64,000 bases of DNA, from assembly GCF_008373765.1 (NCBI RefSeq), contig NZ_VUJW01000002.1:248001-312000 (forward strand), given 5' to 3'. Made by a program: the position numbers and the translations under genes. Under the pieces are notes generated by a model. It saw only the letters and a list, made by a program, of their open reading frames with translations. It was not told where the DNA came from and ran no database searches. Every line of letters starts with the position of its first letter. Positions within the stretch are counted from its first letter, which is position 1. Positions 56,407-64,000 of the stretch are shown in pieces. Source of the stretch: Nocardioides antri (GTDB lineage: Bacteria; Actinomycetota; Actinomycetes; Propionibacteriales; Nocardioidaceae).

Positions 56407-57386
56407 GCCGGGTGGAGAAGCTGCTCGCGGCCCTCGCCGTGCTCCCGTTCGGGATCGGGTTCTCGATCGACGCGGAGTCGCTGCCCGACGACGAGGTCGT
56501 CTTCTCGTTCGCCGACCCCGAGATCGTCGAGTCCAGCGGGCTGGTCGTGCAGGACGGCCTGTTCGCGACGGTCAACGACTCGGGCGACGGCGGCCGGGTG
56601 TTCACGGTCGACCCTGCCGACGGCGAGACCGTCGCGGAGACCTCGTGGGAGGGCTCGCCGGAGGACGTCGAGGCGCTCGCGACGCTGCCCGACGGCGACG
56701 CGCTGGTGGGGGACATCGGGGACAACCTCGGCCAGCGCGCGTCGCTGGAGCTGGTCCGGGTGCCGTTCGGGGAGGACGGCGAGGTCACCCCGACCACCTA
56801 CGAGCTCGTCTACCCCGACGAGCCGCGCGACGCGGAGTCGTTGCTGGTCCATCCCGACACCGGCCAGGTCCTCGTGGCCGCGAAGGAGTTCGTCGGCCGT
56901 CTCTACGCCGCGCCGGAGGAGCTCGACCCGGACGGCCCCAACGAGCTGGAGCTGCTGGGCGAGGTGCTGCCGATCGCGACCGACGGAGCGTTCTTCCCCG
57001 ACGGCGACCACTTCGTGCTGCGGAGCTACGGCGGCGCGACGTTCTACCGGTGGCCGTCGCTGGAGGAGGTCGGCGAGATCGACCTGCCGGCGCAACCGCA
57101 GGGCGAGGGGATCGCCGTCGACGACGACGGCACCGTCTTCGTCAGTACCGAGGGTCAGTTCACCGACGTGCTGAGGATCGCGCTGCCGCGGACGCTGCAG
57201 GCCGAGCTGGACGGGACCGGGAGCACCGCGTCTGCACGCCCCGGGGGTCCGTCCGGCGGGTCGGACGGGAGGGTGCCCGACGAGGCGGCGCCGGACGTGA
57301 CCCGCGCGTTCTGGCCGTGGGTGATCGGCGGCGTGATCGGGGCGGTCATCATCGTCGTGCTGCTCCGCTCGCTGCGCCGGCCCTGA
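56403..57386 (+). CDS. Membrane-anchored beta-propeller-like protein of unknown function
   Basis: A 327-residue protein. It starts at GTG 56403 with a weak hydrophobic N-terminus (LLAALAVLPFGIGFSIDAES) that could be a signal peptide. The middle repeats acidic blade-like strands (SSGLVVQDGLFATVNDSGDG, DVEALATLPDGDALVGDIGD, PQGEGIAVDDDGTVFVSTEG). The C-terminus has a Gly/Ser/Pro linker and one membrane helix (WVIGGVIGAVIIVVLLRSLR) with a basic end, suggesting an outer domain held by a C-terminal anchor. No enzyme motif is clear. It overlaps the methyltransferase stop. Confidence 0.7.
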   Translation: MSRVEKLLAALAVLPFGIGFSIDAESLPDDEVVFSFADPEIVESSGLVVQDGLFATVNDSGDGGRVFTVDPADGETVAETSWEGSPEDVEALATLPDGDALVGDIGDNLGQRASLELVRVPFGEDGEVTPTTYELVYPDEPRDAESLLVHPDTGQVLVAAKEFVGRLYAAPEELDPDGPNELELLGEVLPIATDGAFFPDGDHFVLRSYGGATFYRWPSLEEVGEIDLPAQPQGEGIAVDDDGTVFVSTEGQFTDVLRIALPRTLQAELDGTGSTASARPGGPSGGSDGRVPDEAAPDVTRAFWPWVIGGVIGAVIIVVLLRSLRRP

Positions 57387-57418
57387 CCGCTGTCGGAGCC
57401 GACTGCCACGATGAGCGC

Positions 57419-57724
57419 GTGACGACGTACGACTTCGCGGCGCCGCTGTGGCGCTGGGACGCCAAGGACGAGGAGACGTCCGGCGCCTGGTTCTTCGTCA
57501 GCCTGCCGTTCGACGTGTCGGACGAGATCGAGGCGACCGCCGGGCCCGGCAAGGGGTTCGGCAGTGTGCGGGTCGAGGTCACGATCGGCGGGTCGACGTG
57601 GCGGACCTCGGTGTTTCCCAGCAGCGTCGAGAAGACCTACGTCCTCCCCGTCAAGAAGGCGGTGCGCACGGCCGAGGGCCTCGACGAGGGCACCGAGGCG
57701 TCCGTGCGTCTCTCGCTCGTCTGA
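57419..57724 (+). CDS. DUF1905 domain protein
   Basis: A 101-residue protein beginning at GTG 57419 with VTTYDFAAPLWRWDAKDEET. It has the DUF1905 strand pattern WFFVSLPFDVSDEIEAT, GFGSVRVEVTIGGSTWRTSV and the ending KTYVLPVKKAVRTAEGL. Function is not known. It stands 32 bp after the preceding gene and 46 bp before topoisomerase IB. Length is typical for a stand-alone DUF1905 protein. Confidence 0.85.
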   Translation: MTTYDFAAPLWRWDAKDEETSGAWFFVSLPFDVSDEIEATAGPGKGFGSVRVEVTIGGSTWRTSVFPSSVEKTYVLPVKKAVRTAEGLDEGTEASVRLSLV

Positions 57725-57736
57725 GGTCGCCCCTGA

Positions 57737-57761
57737 GTCTGAGCGGGAGGCGAGCGGTTAC
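57737..57761 (+). promoter_or_regulatory. Stress-sigma-type promoter before topoisomerase IB (GTCT-N15-GGTTAC)
   Basis: GTCT (57737-57740), 15 bp, GGTTAC (57756-57761). The GTG start at 57771 is only 9 bp beyond the -10, so the transcript would begin at or within a few bases of the start codon and be leaderless. Confidence 0.5.
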
Positions 57762-57770
57762 CTACAGGCC

Positions 57771-58769
57771 GTGCTACTTCGACGAACCTCTCCCGACCAG
57801 CCGGGCTGGACCCGGCGGCGTGCCGGGAAGGGCTTCGTCTATCTCGACGAGTACGGCGAGCGACTCGGGCCCGAGGACGTCGCGCGCTGCCGTGCGCTGG
57901 TGATCCCGCCGGCCTGGCGCGACGTGTGGATCTGCCCGCACCCGCGCGGCCACCTCCAGGTGGTCGGCACCGACGAGGCAGGCCGGCGCCAGTACATCTA
58001 CCACCCGGTCTGGGTGGAGCAGCGCTCGGCGGAGAAGTATGACCGGGTGCTCCAGTTCGGCCGGCGACTACCGCGGGTGCGTGAGCGGGTGCTCGCCGAC
58101 CTGGTGGGGGAGGGCGTCTCGGAGGCGCACGCCTGCGCGCTCGCCGTGCGCCTGCTCGACGTCGGCTACTTCCGGATCGGCAACGACGTGTACGCCGAGG
58201 AGTACGGCTCGTTCGGGCTCACGACCTTGGAGCGCCGGCACGTCCGTCGCCGGGGCGACCTGATGGTCTTCGAGTTCGTCGGGAAGTCCGGCATCGAGCA
58301 CCACGTGGAGGTCGGCGACCCACTCGTCGTGGAGACCGTGGAGCGGATGCGGCGCAGGCGGACGATCTCCGACCCGCGCCTGCTCTCCTACCGCAACGGC
58401 CGCGGCTGGCGGTCCCTCACCCCGGACCTCGTCAACGAGTACCTCCGCGACACCAGCGGCCTGGAGGTCAGCGCCAAGGACTTCCGCACCTGGCACGCGA
58501 CCGTGATCGCTTCAGCCGCACTCGCCGAGGCGCCCGGGCCGGACGCCAGCAAGACCGCCCGCAAGCGCGCCGTGGCCGGGGTGATGCGCGAGGTCGCGGA
58601 GTACCTCGGCAACACCCCCGCGCTGGCGCGTTCGTCGTACGTCGACCCGCGCGTCGTCGACGCCTACGCCGAGGGCCGCACGATCCGCACCGCCACCCGG
58701 CGCGCGTACGACGACCCCGACCAGCGCCAGGCCGCGCTGGAGCGGGCGGTGCTGCGGCTGATCGGCTGA
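57771..58769 (+). CDS. DNA topoisomerase IB (poxvirus-type)
   Basis: A 332-residue type IB topoisomerase, which relaxes supercoils by nicking one strand through a 3'-phosphotyrosyl bond. The N-terminal domain has GFVYLDEYGERL and IPPAWRDVWICPHPRGHLQV; the catalytic domain has LLDVGYFRIGNDVYAEEYGS, VFEFVGKSGIEHHV, FRTWHATVIAS, and catalytic Tyr290 in ALARSSYVDP. GTG start 57771 gives the family length. No ribosome site is visible; see the promoter entry. Poxvirus-type enzymes are scattered in bacteria and often associated with stress or DNA repair genes. Confidence 0.9.
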   Translation: MLLRRTSPDQPGWTRRRAGKGFVYLDEYGERLGPEDVARCRALVIPPAWRDVWICPHPRGHLQVVGTDEAGRRQYIYHPVWVEQRSAEKYDRVLQFGRRLPRVRERVLADLVGEGVSEAHACALAVRLLDVGYFRIGNDVYAEEYGSFGLTTLERRHVRRRGDLMVFEFVGKSGIEHHVEVGDPLVVETVERMRRRRTISDPRLLSYRNGRGWRSLTPDLVNEYLRDTSGLEVSAKDFRTWHATVIASAALAEAPGPDASKTARKRAVAGVMREVAEYLGNTPALARSSYVDPRVVDAYAEGRTIRTATRRAYDDPDQRQAALERAVLRLIG

Positions 58770-58788
58770 GCCGTGGCAGGCTCGACGC

Positions 58789-59298
58789 ATGCAGCTCACC
58801 GTGGTCGAGGGCGACATCACCCAGCAGGACGTCGACGCCGTGGTCAACGCCGCCAACAACCGGATGCGGGGCGGCGGGGGAGTCGACGGCGCGATCCACG
58901 CAGCCGGAGGCCCCGAGGTGCTGGAGGACTGCGTACGCCGGTTCCCCGACGGGCTCGCCACCGGTGACGCCGGCTGGACCACCGCCGGTCAGCTGCCCGC
59001 GCGGTGGGTCATCCACGTCGTCGGCCCGAACTACCGGATCGGCCAGACCGAGCGCTCCCTGCTGACCTCCTGCTACCGGCGCGCGCTCGAGGTCGCCGAC
59101 GAGCTCGGCGTGCGGACGATCGCGTTCCCCCTGATCAGTGCGGGCATCTACGGCTGGCCCAAGGACGACGCCATCCTCGCGGCGGTGGAGACGCTCCGGG
59201 GCACGCCGACCCGGGTGGAGGAGGCGCGGCTGGTCGCGTTCGGCCGCGACGCGTACGACGCGATCCGGGCCGTCGTCGACCGGGAGGTTCAGGAGTAG
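58789..59298 (+). CDS. Macrodomain protein (O-acetyl-ADP-ribose deacetylase-like)
   Basis: A 169-residue stand-alone macrodomain that binds or hydrolyses ADP-ribose derivatives. The N-terminal MQLTVVEGDITQQDVDAVVN is the adenine/ribose site, AANNRMRGGGGVDGAIHAAG the catalytic Asn/Asp loop, and IAFPLISAGIYGWPKDDA the diphosphate loop, matching MacroD-type hydrolases. ATG at 58789. It overlaps the convergent oxygenase gene by 10 nt at the stops. Confidence 0.92.
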   Translation: MQLTVVEGDITQQDVDAVVNAANNRMRGGGGVDGAIHAAGGPEVLEDCVRRFPDGLATGDAGWTTAGQLPARWVIHVVGPNYRIGQTERSLLTSCYRRALEVADELGVRTIAFPLISAGIYGWPKDDAILAAVETLRGTPTRVEEARLVAFGRDAYDAIRAVVDREVQE

Positions 59299-60503
59299 CT
59301 CGGGTTGTTGGCCGTCGGCATGGTGATGTTGATCGGCCGCCCCTCGCCGAGGAAGAACAGCGCGCCCTGGCGGAGGAACTCGTCGAACATCCAGTAGCCC
59401 TGCGGCGGCAGCGGGAGCTTCATCGTGCCCTCGCGGAAGGCGACGAACGGCGGCCAGCCCCTCTCGACCATGGCGTCGGTCACCGGCTGGCGTGGCAGCT
59501 CCAGCCAGTCGGTGATCTGGTCGCCGAGGACGTAGCGGGTGAACGACTGGAACATGGTGCGGCTGATGCCGAGGTCGTAGTCGCTCGCCATGTTGACGAG
59601 GATGTGCGCGAGCGCGATGCCCTCCTTGGAGGGGGCGAGGATCGGGTCGAGCACCTGGCGCGACTGCGCGTTCGCCTGGTCCCAGGTCGCCGGGATGTAC
59701 TCGTCCGCGACGCCGAGCAGGTGCGCGGTGACCTGCCAGACGTGGAGGAAGGCCTCGGACTCCGCGGTCGTCACCTCGAGCGGCCACGAGGCCAGCCGGT
59801 TGCGGGTGAACGTCGCCAGGCTGTGCCAGGTGACCATGATGTCGGCCTGGCTGATCGGCTTGCTCTCGGGAGCTGAGGCCCGCCAGTGCCCCGACGCCGG
59901 CAGCAGGTGGCGTACGGCGGCATGGGTCAGCCGGGTCTTGACGCAGGTGACCACCATCTTCCCGCCCGGTCCGAACGCGTCGCGGACGCCGATGTCGTAA
60001 CCGAGCTTCGCGGTCTTCGCGATCCGGTCCTTCATGTCGGCGCCGCCGGCGGAGTAGTAGACCGCCTTCGCCTCGCGGGGGATGACGCAGCTCATCATGC
60101 CGCTGCCCATGCCGTAGAGGACCGCGATGTAGAGGCCGCGCTTCTCGTAGAAGGGGAAGAACGCCGAGAGCTTGCTCCCGTCGGCCCACGCGGGCAGCTG
60201 CCGGGCCTGCTCGAGGAAGTCCCGCAGGTCAGTCGGCAGGCCGGCCGGCAGCGGCTGGTCGTTGTCGGTCCAGCCGGCGAGGAGCTCGTTGACGAGGTCG
60301 ACCTCGTCGCGCTCGAACAGCGCCTGGACGACGGTGTCGGCCGCGGGGTCCCACACGGTGTGCGGGTCGACGCCGCTCCCGGTGCCGACGACCGACCCCG
60401 CCGGTGCCCAGGTCCAGGCCGGGGCGGGGGAGACGAGCCCGAGCGCCCCGACCGCGCCGAGCATCCCGCCACCGAGGAGCACTCCTCGCCTGCTGACTCC
60501 CAT
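59289..60503 (-). CDS. Lcp/MpaB-type DUF2236 oxygenase with Tat signal
   Basis: A 404-residue protein. It has a twin-arginine signal (MGVSRRGVLLGGGMLGAVGA) with cleavage likely after SPAPA, and a DUF2236 domain including KMVVTCVKTRLTHAAVRHLL and IMVTWHSLATFTRNRL, the His in the latter being a candidate haem ligand. Length, Tat signal and domain match latex clearing protein (Lcp), the b-type cytochrome that cleaves poly(cis-1,4-isoprene) outside the cell; other members have other substrates. It is divergent from a TetR regulator over a 35-bp palindrome, the arrangement known for lcp/lcpR genes. Convergent with the macrodomain gene. Confidence 0.8.
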   Translation of the reverse strand: MGVSRRGVLLGGGMLGAVGALGLVSPAPAWTWAPAGSVVGTGSGVDPHTVWDPAADTVVQALFERDEVDLVNELLAGWTDNDQPLPAGLPTDLRDFLEQARQLPAWADGSKLSAFFPFYEKRGLYIAVLYGMGSGMMSCVIPREAKAVYYSAGGADMKDRIAKTAKLGYDIGVRDAFGPGGKMVVTCVKTRLTHAAVRHLLPASGHWRASAPESKPISQADIMVTWHSLATFTRNRLASWPLEVTTAESEAFLHVWQVTAHLLGVADEYIPATWDQANAQSRQVLDPILAPSKEGIALAHILVNMASDYDLGISRTMFQSFTRYVLGDQITDWLELPRQPVTDAMVERGWPPFVAFREGTMKLPLPPQGYWMFDEFLRQGALFFLGEGRPINITMPTANNPSYS

Positions 60504-60516
60504 GCCGCCACCCTTC

Positions 60517-60551
60517 TGATACGATGAAACAAGATTTGTTTCGTTGTATCA
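60517..60551. promoter_or_regulatory. 35-bp palindromic operator between the Lcp-like gene and tetR
   Basis: Two 16-bp arms, TGATACGATGAAACAA (60517-60532) and TTGTTTCGTTGTATCA (60536-60551), surround a GAT centre; 14 of 16 positions are complementary. It starts 13 bp upstream of the oxygenase start and ends 29 bp before the regulator start. It is AT-rich in a GC-rich genome and so well placed to overlap both promoters. Confidence 0.85.
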
Positions 60552-60580
60552 TTTGGTGGACGACGACCACAAGGGAGCCG

Positions 60581-61255
60581 ATGAGCATGGGGACCGGGAC
60601 CGCGGGGGTCACTGCCGCAGAGGCGACGGCCTCGGTCTTCGAGCTGGCCCTCGCCGACTCCGCGGGCGACGTCGACGACGACCCGACCAGCAGCCGGATC
60701 CTCGACGCGGCGTGTGCGCTGTTCGCCCGGGTCGGCATCCAGCGCTGCTCGATGAACGACGTCGCCGCCGAGGCAGGCGTCTCCCGGATCACGGTCTACC
60801 GGCGCTTCGCGAGCCGCGAGGCGCTCGTCCAGCACGCCGTCCGGCGGGAGTTCCGCCGCTACATCGACCAGTTCGTCCTCGACGTCGCCGCTGCGGCCAC
60901 TGCGGCCGACCGGGTCGTCGCGGGGTTCGTGAGCGCGCTGCGCAACACCCGCGACAACCCGTTGGTCGGCGGCCTGATGGCGACCGAGCCCGGCTCGCTG
61001 GTCTCGTCGATGATGGGCGACGGCGGCGACACCCTCGCCACCGTCCGTGCCTTCGTCGCCGGCCAGCTGCGCCGCGAGCAGCGCGCCGGCCACGTCGCGG
61101 ACACCGTCGACGTCGACCTGGTCGCCGAGGTCATGGTCCGGCTGTCGACGTCGTTCCTGGTCACGCCGAGCAGGCTGGTCGACCTCGATGACGACGAGCA
61201 GCTCGCCGAGGTCGCCCGGCGGGTGCTCGTGCCGCTGCTGGAGCCGGCGTCCTGA
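60581..61255 (+). CDS. TetR family regulator (LcpR-like by position)
   Basis: A 224-residue regulator. After a 40-residue lead, the DNA-binding domain is ILDAACALFARVGIQRCSMN, then DVAAEAGVSRITVYRRFASR; the ligand domain follows (VVAGFVSALRNTRDNPLVGG). The ATG at 60581 has AAGGGAG 4 nt upstream; a longer frame begins inside the operator and is unlikely. It probably represses itself and the divergent oxygenase gene by binding the palindrome. Its stop abuts the serC stop as TGATCA. Confidence 0.87.
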   Translation: MSMGTGTAGVTAAEATASVFELALADSAGDVDDDPTSSRILDAACALFARVGIQRCSMNDVAAEAGVSRITVYRRFASREALVQHAVRREFRRYIDQFVLDVAAAATAADRVVAGFVSALRNTRDNPLVGGLMATEPGSLVSSMMGDGGDTLATVRAFVAGQLRREQRAGHVADTVDVDLVAEVMVRLSTSFLVTPSRLVDLDDDEQLAEVARRVLVPLLEPAS

Positions 61256-62990
<1,735 letters not shown>

Positions 62991-63015
62991 CGCCCTCAGA
63001 ACCTAGGGAGGACTC

Positions 63016-63360
63016 ATGGACACCTGGATCTGGATCGTGATCGCCGTGGTGGCGCTGCTGGTCATCGCCGCGCTCGTGGCGTTCGCGATGAAGCAGAAGC
63101 GCCACCGCGACCGCGAGAAGGCGGCGGAGATCCGCACCGAAGCGGCGCAGCGGACGCCGGACCTGCGCGTGCGTGAAGCGGAGGTGCAGGGCGCCGAGGC
63201 CGAGGCGGAGCGGATGCGCGCCGAAGCCGACCGGCTCGAGATGATCGCCCAGGAGCGTCGCGAGCACGTGCAGGAGGAGCGGAGCACGATGGACGACCGG
63301 CTCCACGAGGCGGACCGCCTGGATCCCGACACCAAGACGCCGAAGAGGACGGACAGCTGA
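63016..63360 (+). CDS. Small membrane protein with charged coiled coil
   Basis: A 114-residue protein: one N-terminal membrane helix (WIWIVIAVVALLVIAALVAF), then a highly charged helix with heptad character (EAEVQGAEAEAERMRAEADR, MIAQERREHVQEERSTMDDR). The C-terminus is short and hydrophilic. GGGAGG precedes the ATG at 63016. With the stress-sigma-type promoter upstream it is plausibly a stress-induced envelope protein, but no function is known. Similar small proteins are common in Nocardioides-like genomes as far as I recall; this is not checked. Confidence 0.8.
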   Translation: MDTWIWIVIAVVALLVIAALVAFAMKQKRHRDREKAAEIRTEAAQRTPDLRVREAEVQGAEAEAERMRAEADRLEMIAQERREHVQEERSTMDDRLHEADRLDPDTKTPKRTDS

Positions 63361-63369
63361 CCTCACGCG

Positions 63370-64000
63370 TCAGGCCACGTCGCGACGGCGTACGACGACC
63401 AGGGCGACCACCGCGGCGACCAGGATGTAGCACGCGGTGGTGATCGCCGCCTGGGGTCCGGCGACGGTGTCGAGCACGCCCGGGGTGCCCTCGCCCCCGG
63501 GCTCGACGCCCACGACCGAGCCGACCAGCGAGCCGGCGGCCGTGCCGGGCAGGACCGCGGTCAGCGAGTCCACCCAGCCGAGGAGCTGGCCGACGCCGCG
63601 CAGGAGGTTCTCGACGACGAGCGCCCAGACCAGTCCGAGGCCGACCGAGAGGGCGGGACCGCGGGCGAGCGTGCCGAGCGCGAAGCCGACGACGGCCCAC
63701 ATCTCCAGCACGAGGAACCCGACGCCGACGGACTCGAGCACCGAGCCGAGCGACGGCATCACGATCTCCTGCGACTCGGTGGTCGCGACCAGGAGCGACA
63801 GGGCGAAGTCGAAGCCGAGCCAGACGGCGAGGGTCGCGGCGACGAAGACGGTCAGCGCCGCGAGCGACCCGACGATCGTGCCCGCGCGGTGCGCGCCGAG
63901 GGAAAAGACGGTCTTCCAGGTGCCCCAGCCGTAGCCGTTGCCGGCGACGATCGCGCCCAGCACCATCATCAGCGCGCCGCCGAACATCGGCATGCCCTGG
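63370..64000 (-). CDS. ABC-2 type permease, C-terminal part (partial)
   Basis: At least 210 residues of a membrane protein whose N-terminus lies beyond the end of the window; the frame is open to base 64000. It has about five hydrophobic segments (GSLAALTVFVAATLAVWLGF, VGVGFLVLEMWAVVGFALGT, SVGLGLVWALVVENLLRGVG, and a final YILVAAVVALVVVRRRDVA), as in ABC-2 type permeases. The final helix with an RRR end is the common ABC-2 finish. Its ATPase is presumably encoded outside the window. Confidence 0.7.
   Translation of the reverse strand, partial: QGMPMFGGALMMVLGAIVAGNGYGWGTWKTVFSLGAHRAGTIVGSLAALTVFVAATLAVWLGFDFALSLLVATTESQEIVMPSLGSVLESVGVGFLVLEMWAVVGFALGTLARGPALSVGLGLVWALVVENLLRGVGQLLGWVDSLTAVLPGTAAGSLVGSVVGVEPGGEGTPGVLDTVAGPQAAITTACYILVAAVVALVVVRRRDVA

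Noticed and set aside
60524-60580. Earlier ATG for the TetR gene at 60524
   Set aside because: It lies inside the 35-bp operator and would add a non-conserved Trp/Thr-rich lead without a ribosome site.

Overview
The window is high-GC actinobacterial chromosome, most likely from Nocardioides or a close relative (Nocardioidaceae). The supporting signs are the GC-rich third codon positions, frequent GTG/TTG starts, 4-nt ATGA/GTGA gene overlaps, and the gene order rpmG - MaoC pair - murB - tRNA-Trp - secE - nusG - rplK - rplA ... rplJ - rplL - mkl ... rpoB - rpoC. That order follows the same backbone as Mycobacterium tuberculosis, but without mycolate genes. Placement at genus level is inference; no database search was possible.

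Layout. 1-5.6 kb: accessory genes (glycosyltransferase, pirin, 3-methyladenine glycosylase, LrgA/LrgB pair, amidase). 5.6-8.0 kb: tRNA-Thr, tRNA-Met, rpmG, two MaoC dehydratase subunits and murB. 8.0-11.6 kb: a DUF4190 protein, a TetR regulator divergent from an AurF-like diiron oxygenase with a DUF4873 protein, and an adenosine deaminase family protein. 11.6-14.4 kb: tRNA-Trp, secE, nusG, rplK, rplA, ending in a bidirectional terminator. 14.4-24.0 kb: a surface-sugar locus. Its minus-strand half makes a CDP-6-deoxysugar (rfbF, rfbG, a 3,5-epimerase-like protein, an acyltransferase, a sugar nucleotide reductase and a CmcI-like methyltransferase). Its plus-strand half has a TylF-like methyltransferase carrying an array of 36-residue repeats, a GQSN esterase, a sulfotransferase and a glycosyltransferase. 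24.0-26.8 kb: an aminotransferase and rplJ-rplL behind an L10 leader.

26.9-38.3 kb: a complete, translationally coupled Mce lipid-import operon (mkl, two YrbE permeases, six Mce proteins including one lipoprotein, two Mce-associated membrane proteins, the last with a degenerate J-domain). 38.6-46.2 kb: rpoB (TTG start) and rpoC, separated by a dispersed-type inverted repeat and ended by a strong terminator. 46.3-64 kb: accessory and housekeeping genes. These include an acidic small protein with a stress-sigma-type promoter, a geranylgeranyl reductase family enzyme, a double Nudix protein, an iron alcohol dehydrogenase, an ECF sigma factor with its own candidate autoregulated promoter and an FG-GAP-like membrane partner, and a fused FAD/Fe-S dehydrogenase. 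They continue with a 28-codon membrane ORF, a methyltransferase, a DUF1905 protein, a probably leaderless topoisomerase IB, a macrodomain protein, an Lcp/MpaB-type oxygenase divergent from a TetR repressor over a 35-bp palindrome, serC, a GNAT acetyltransferase, a small coiled-coil membrane protein, and a partial ABC-2 type permease running off the end.

No insertion sequence, prophage, CRISPR array or rRNA gene was seen. The most novel objects are the repeat-bearing methyltransferase and its glycan locus, the sigma factor/FG-GAP pair, the J-like Mce-associated protein, and the shared stress-type promoters.
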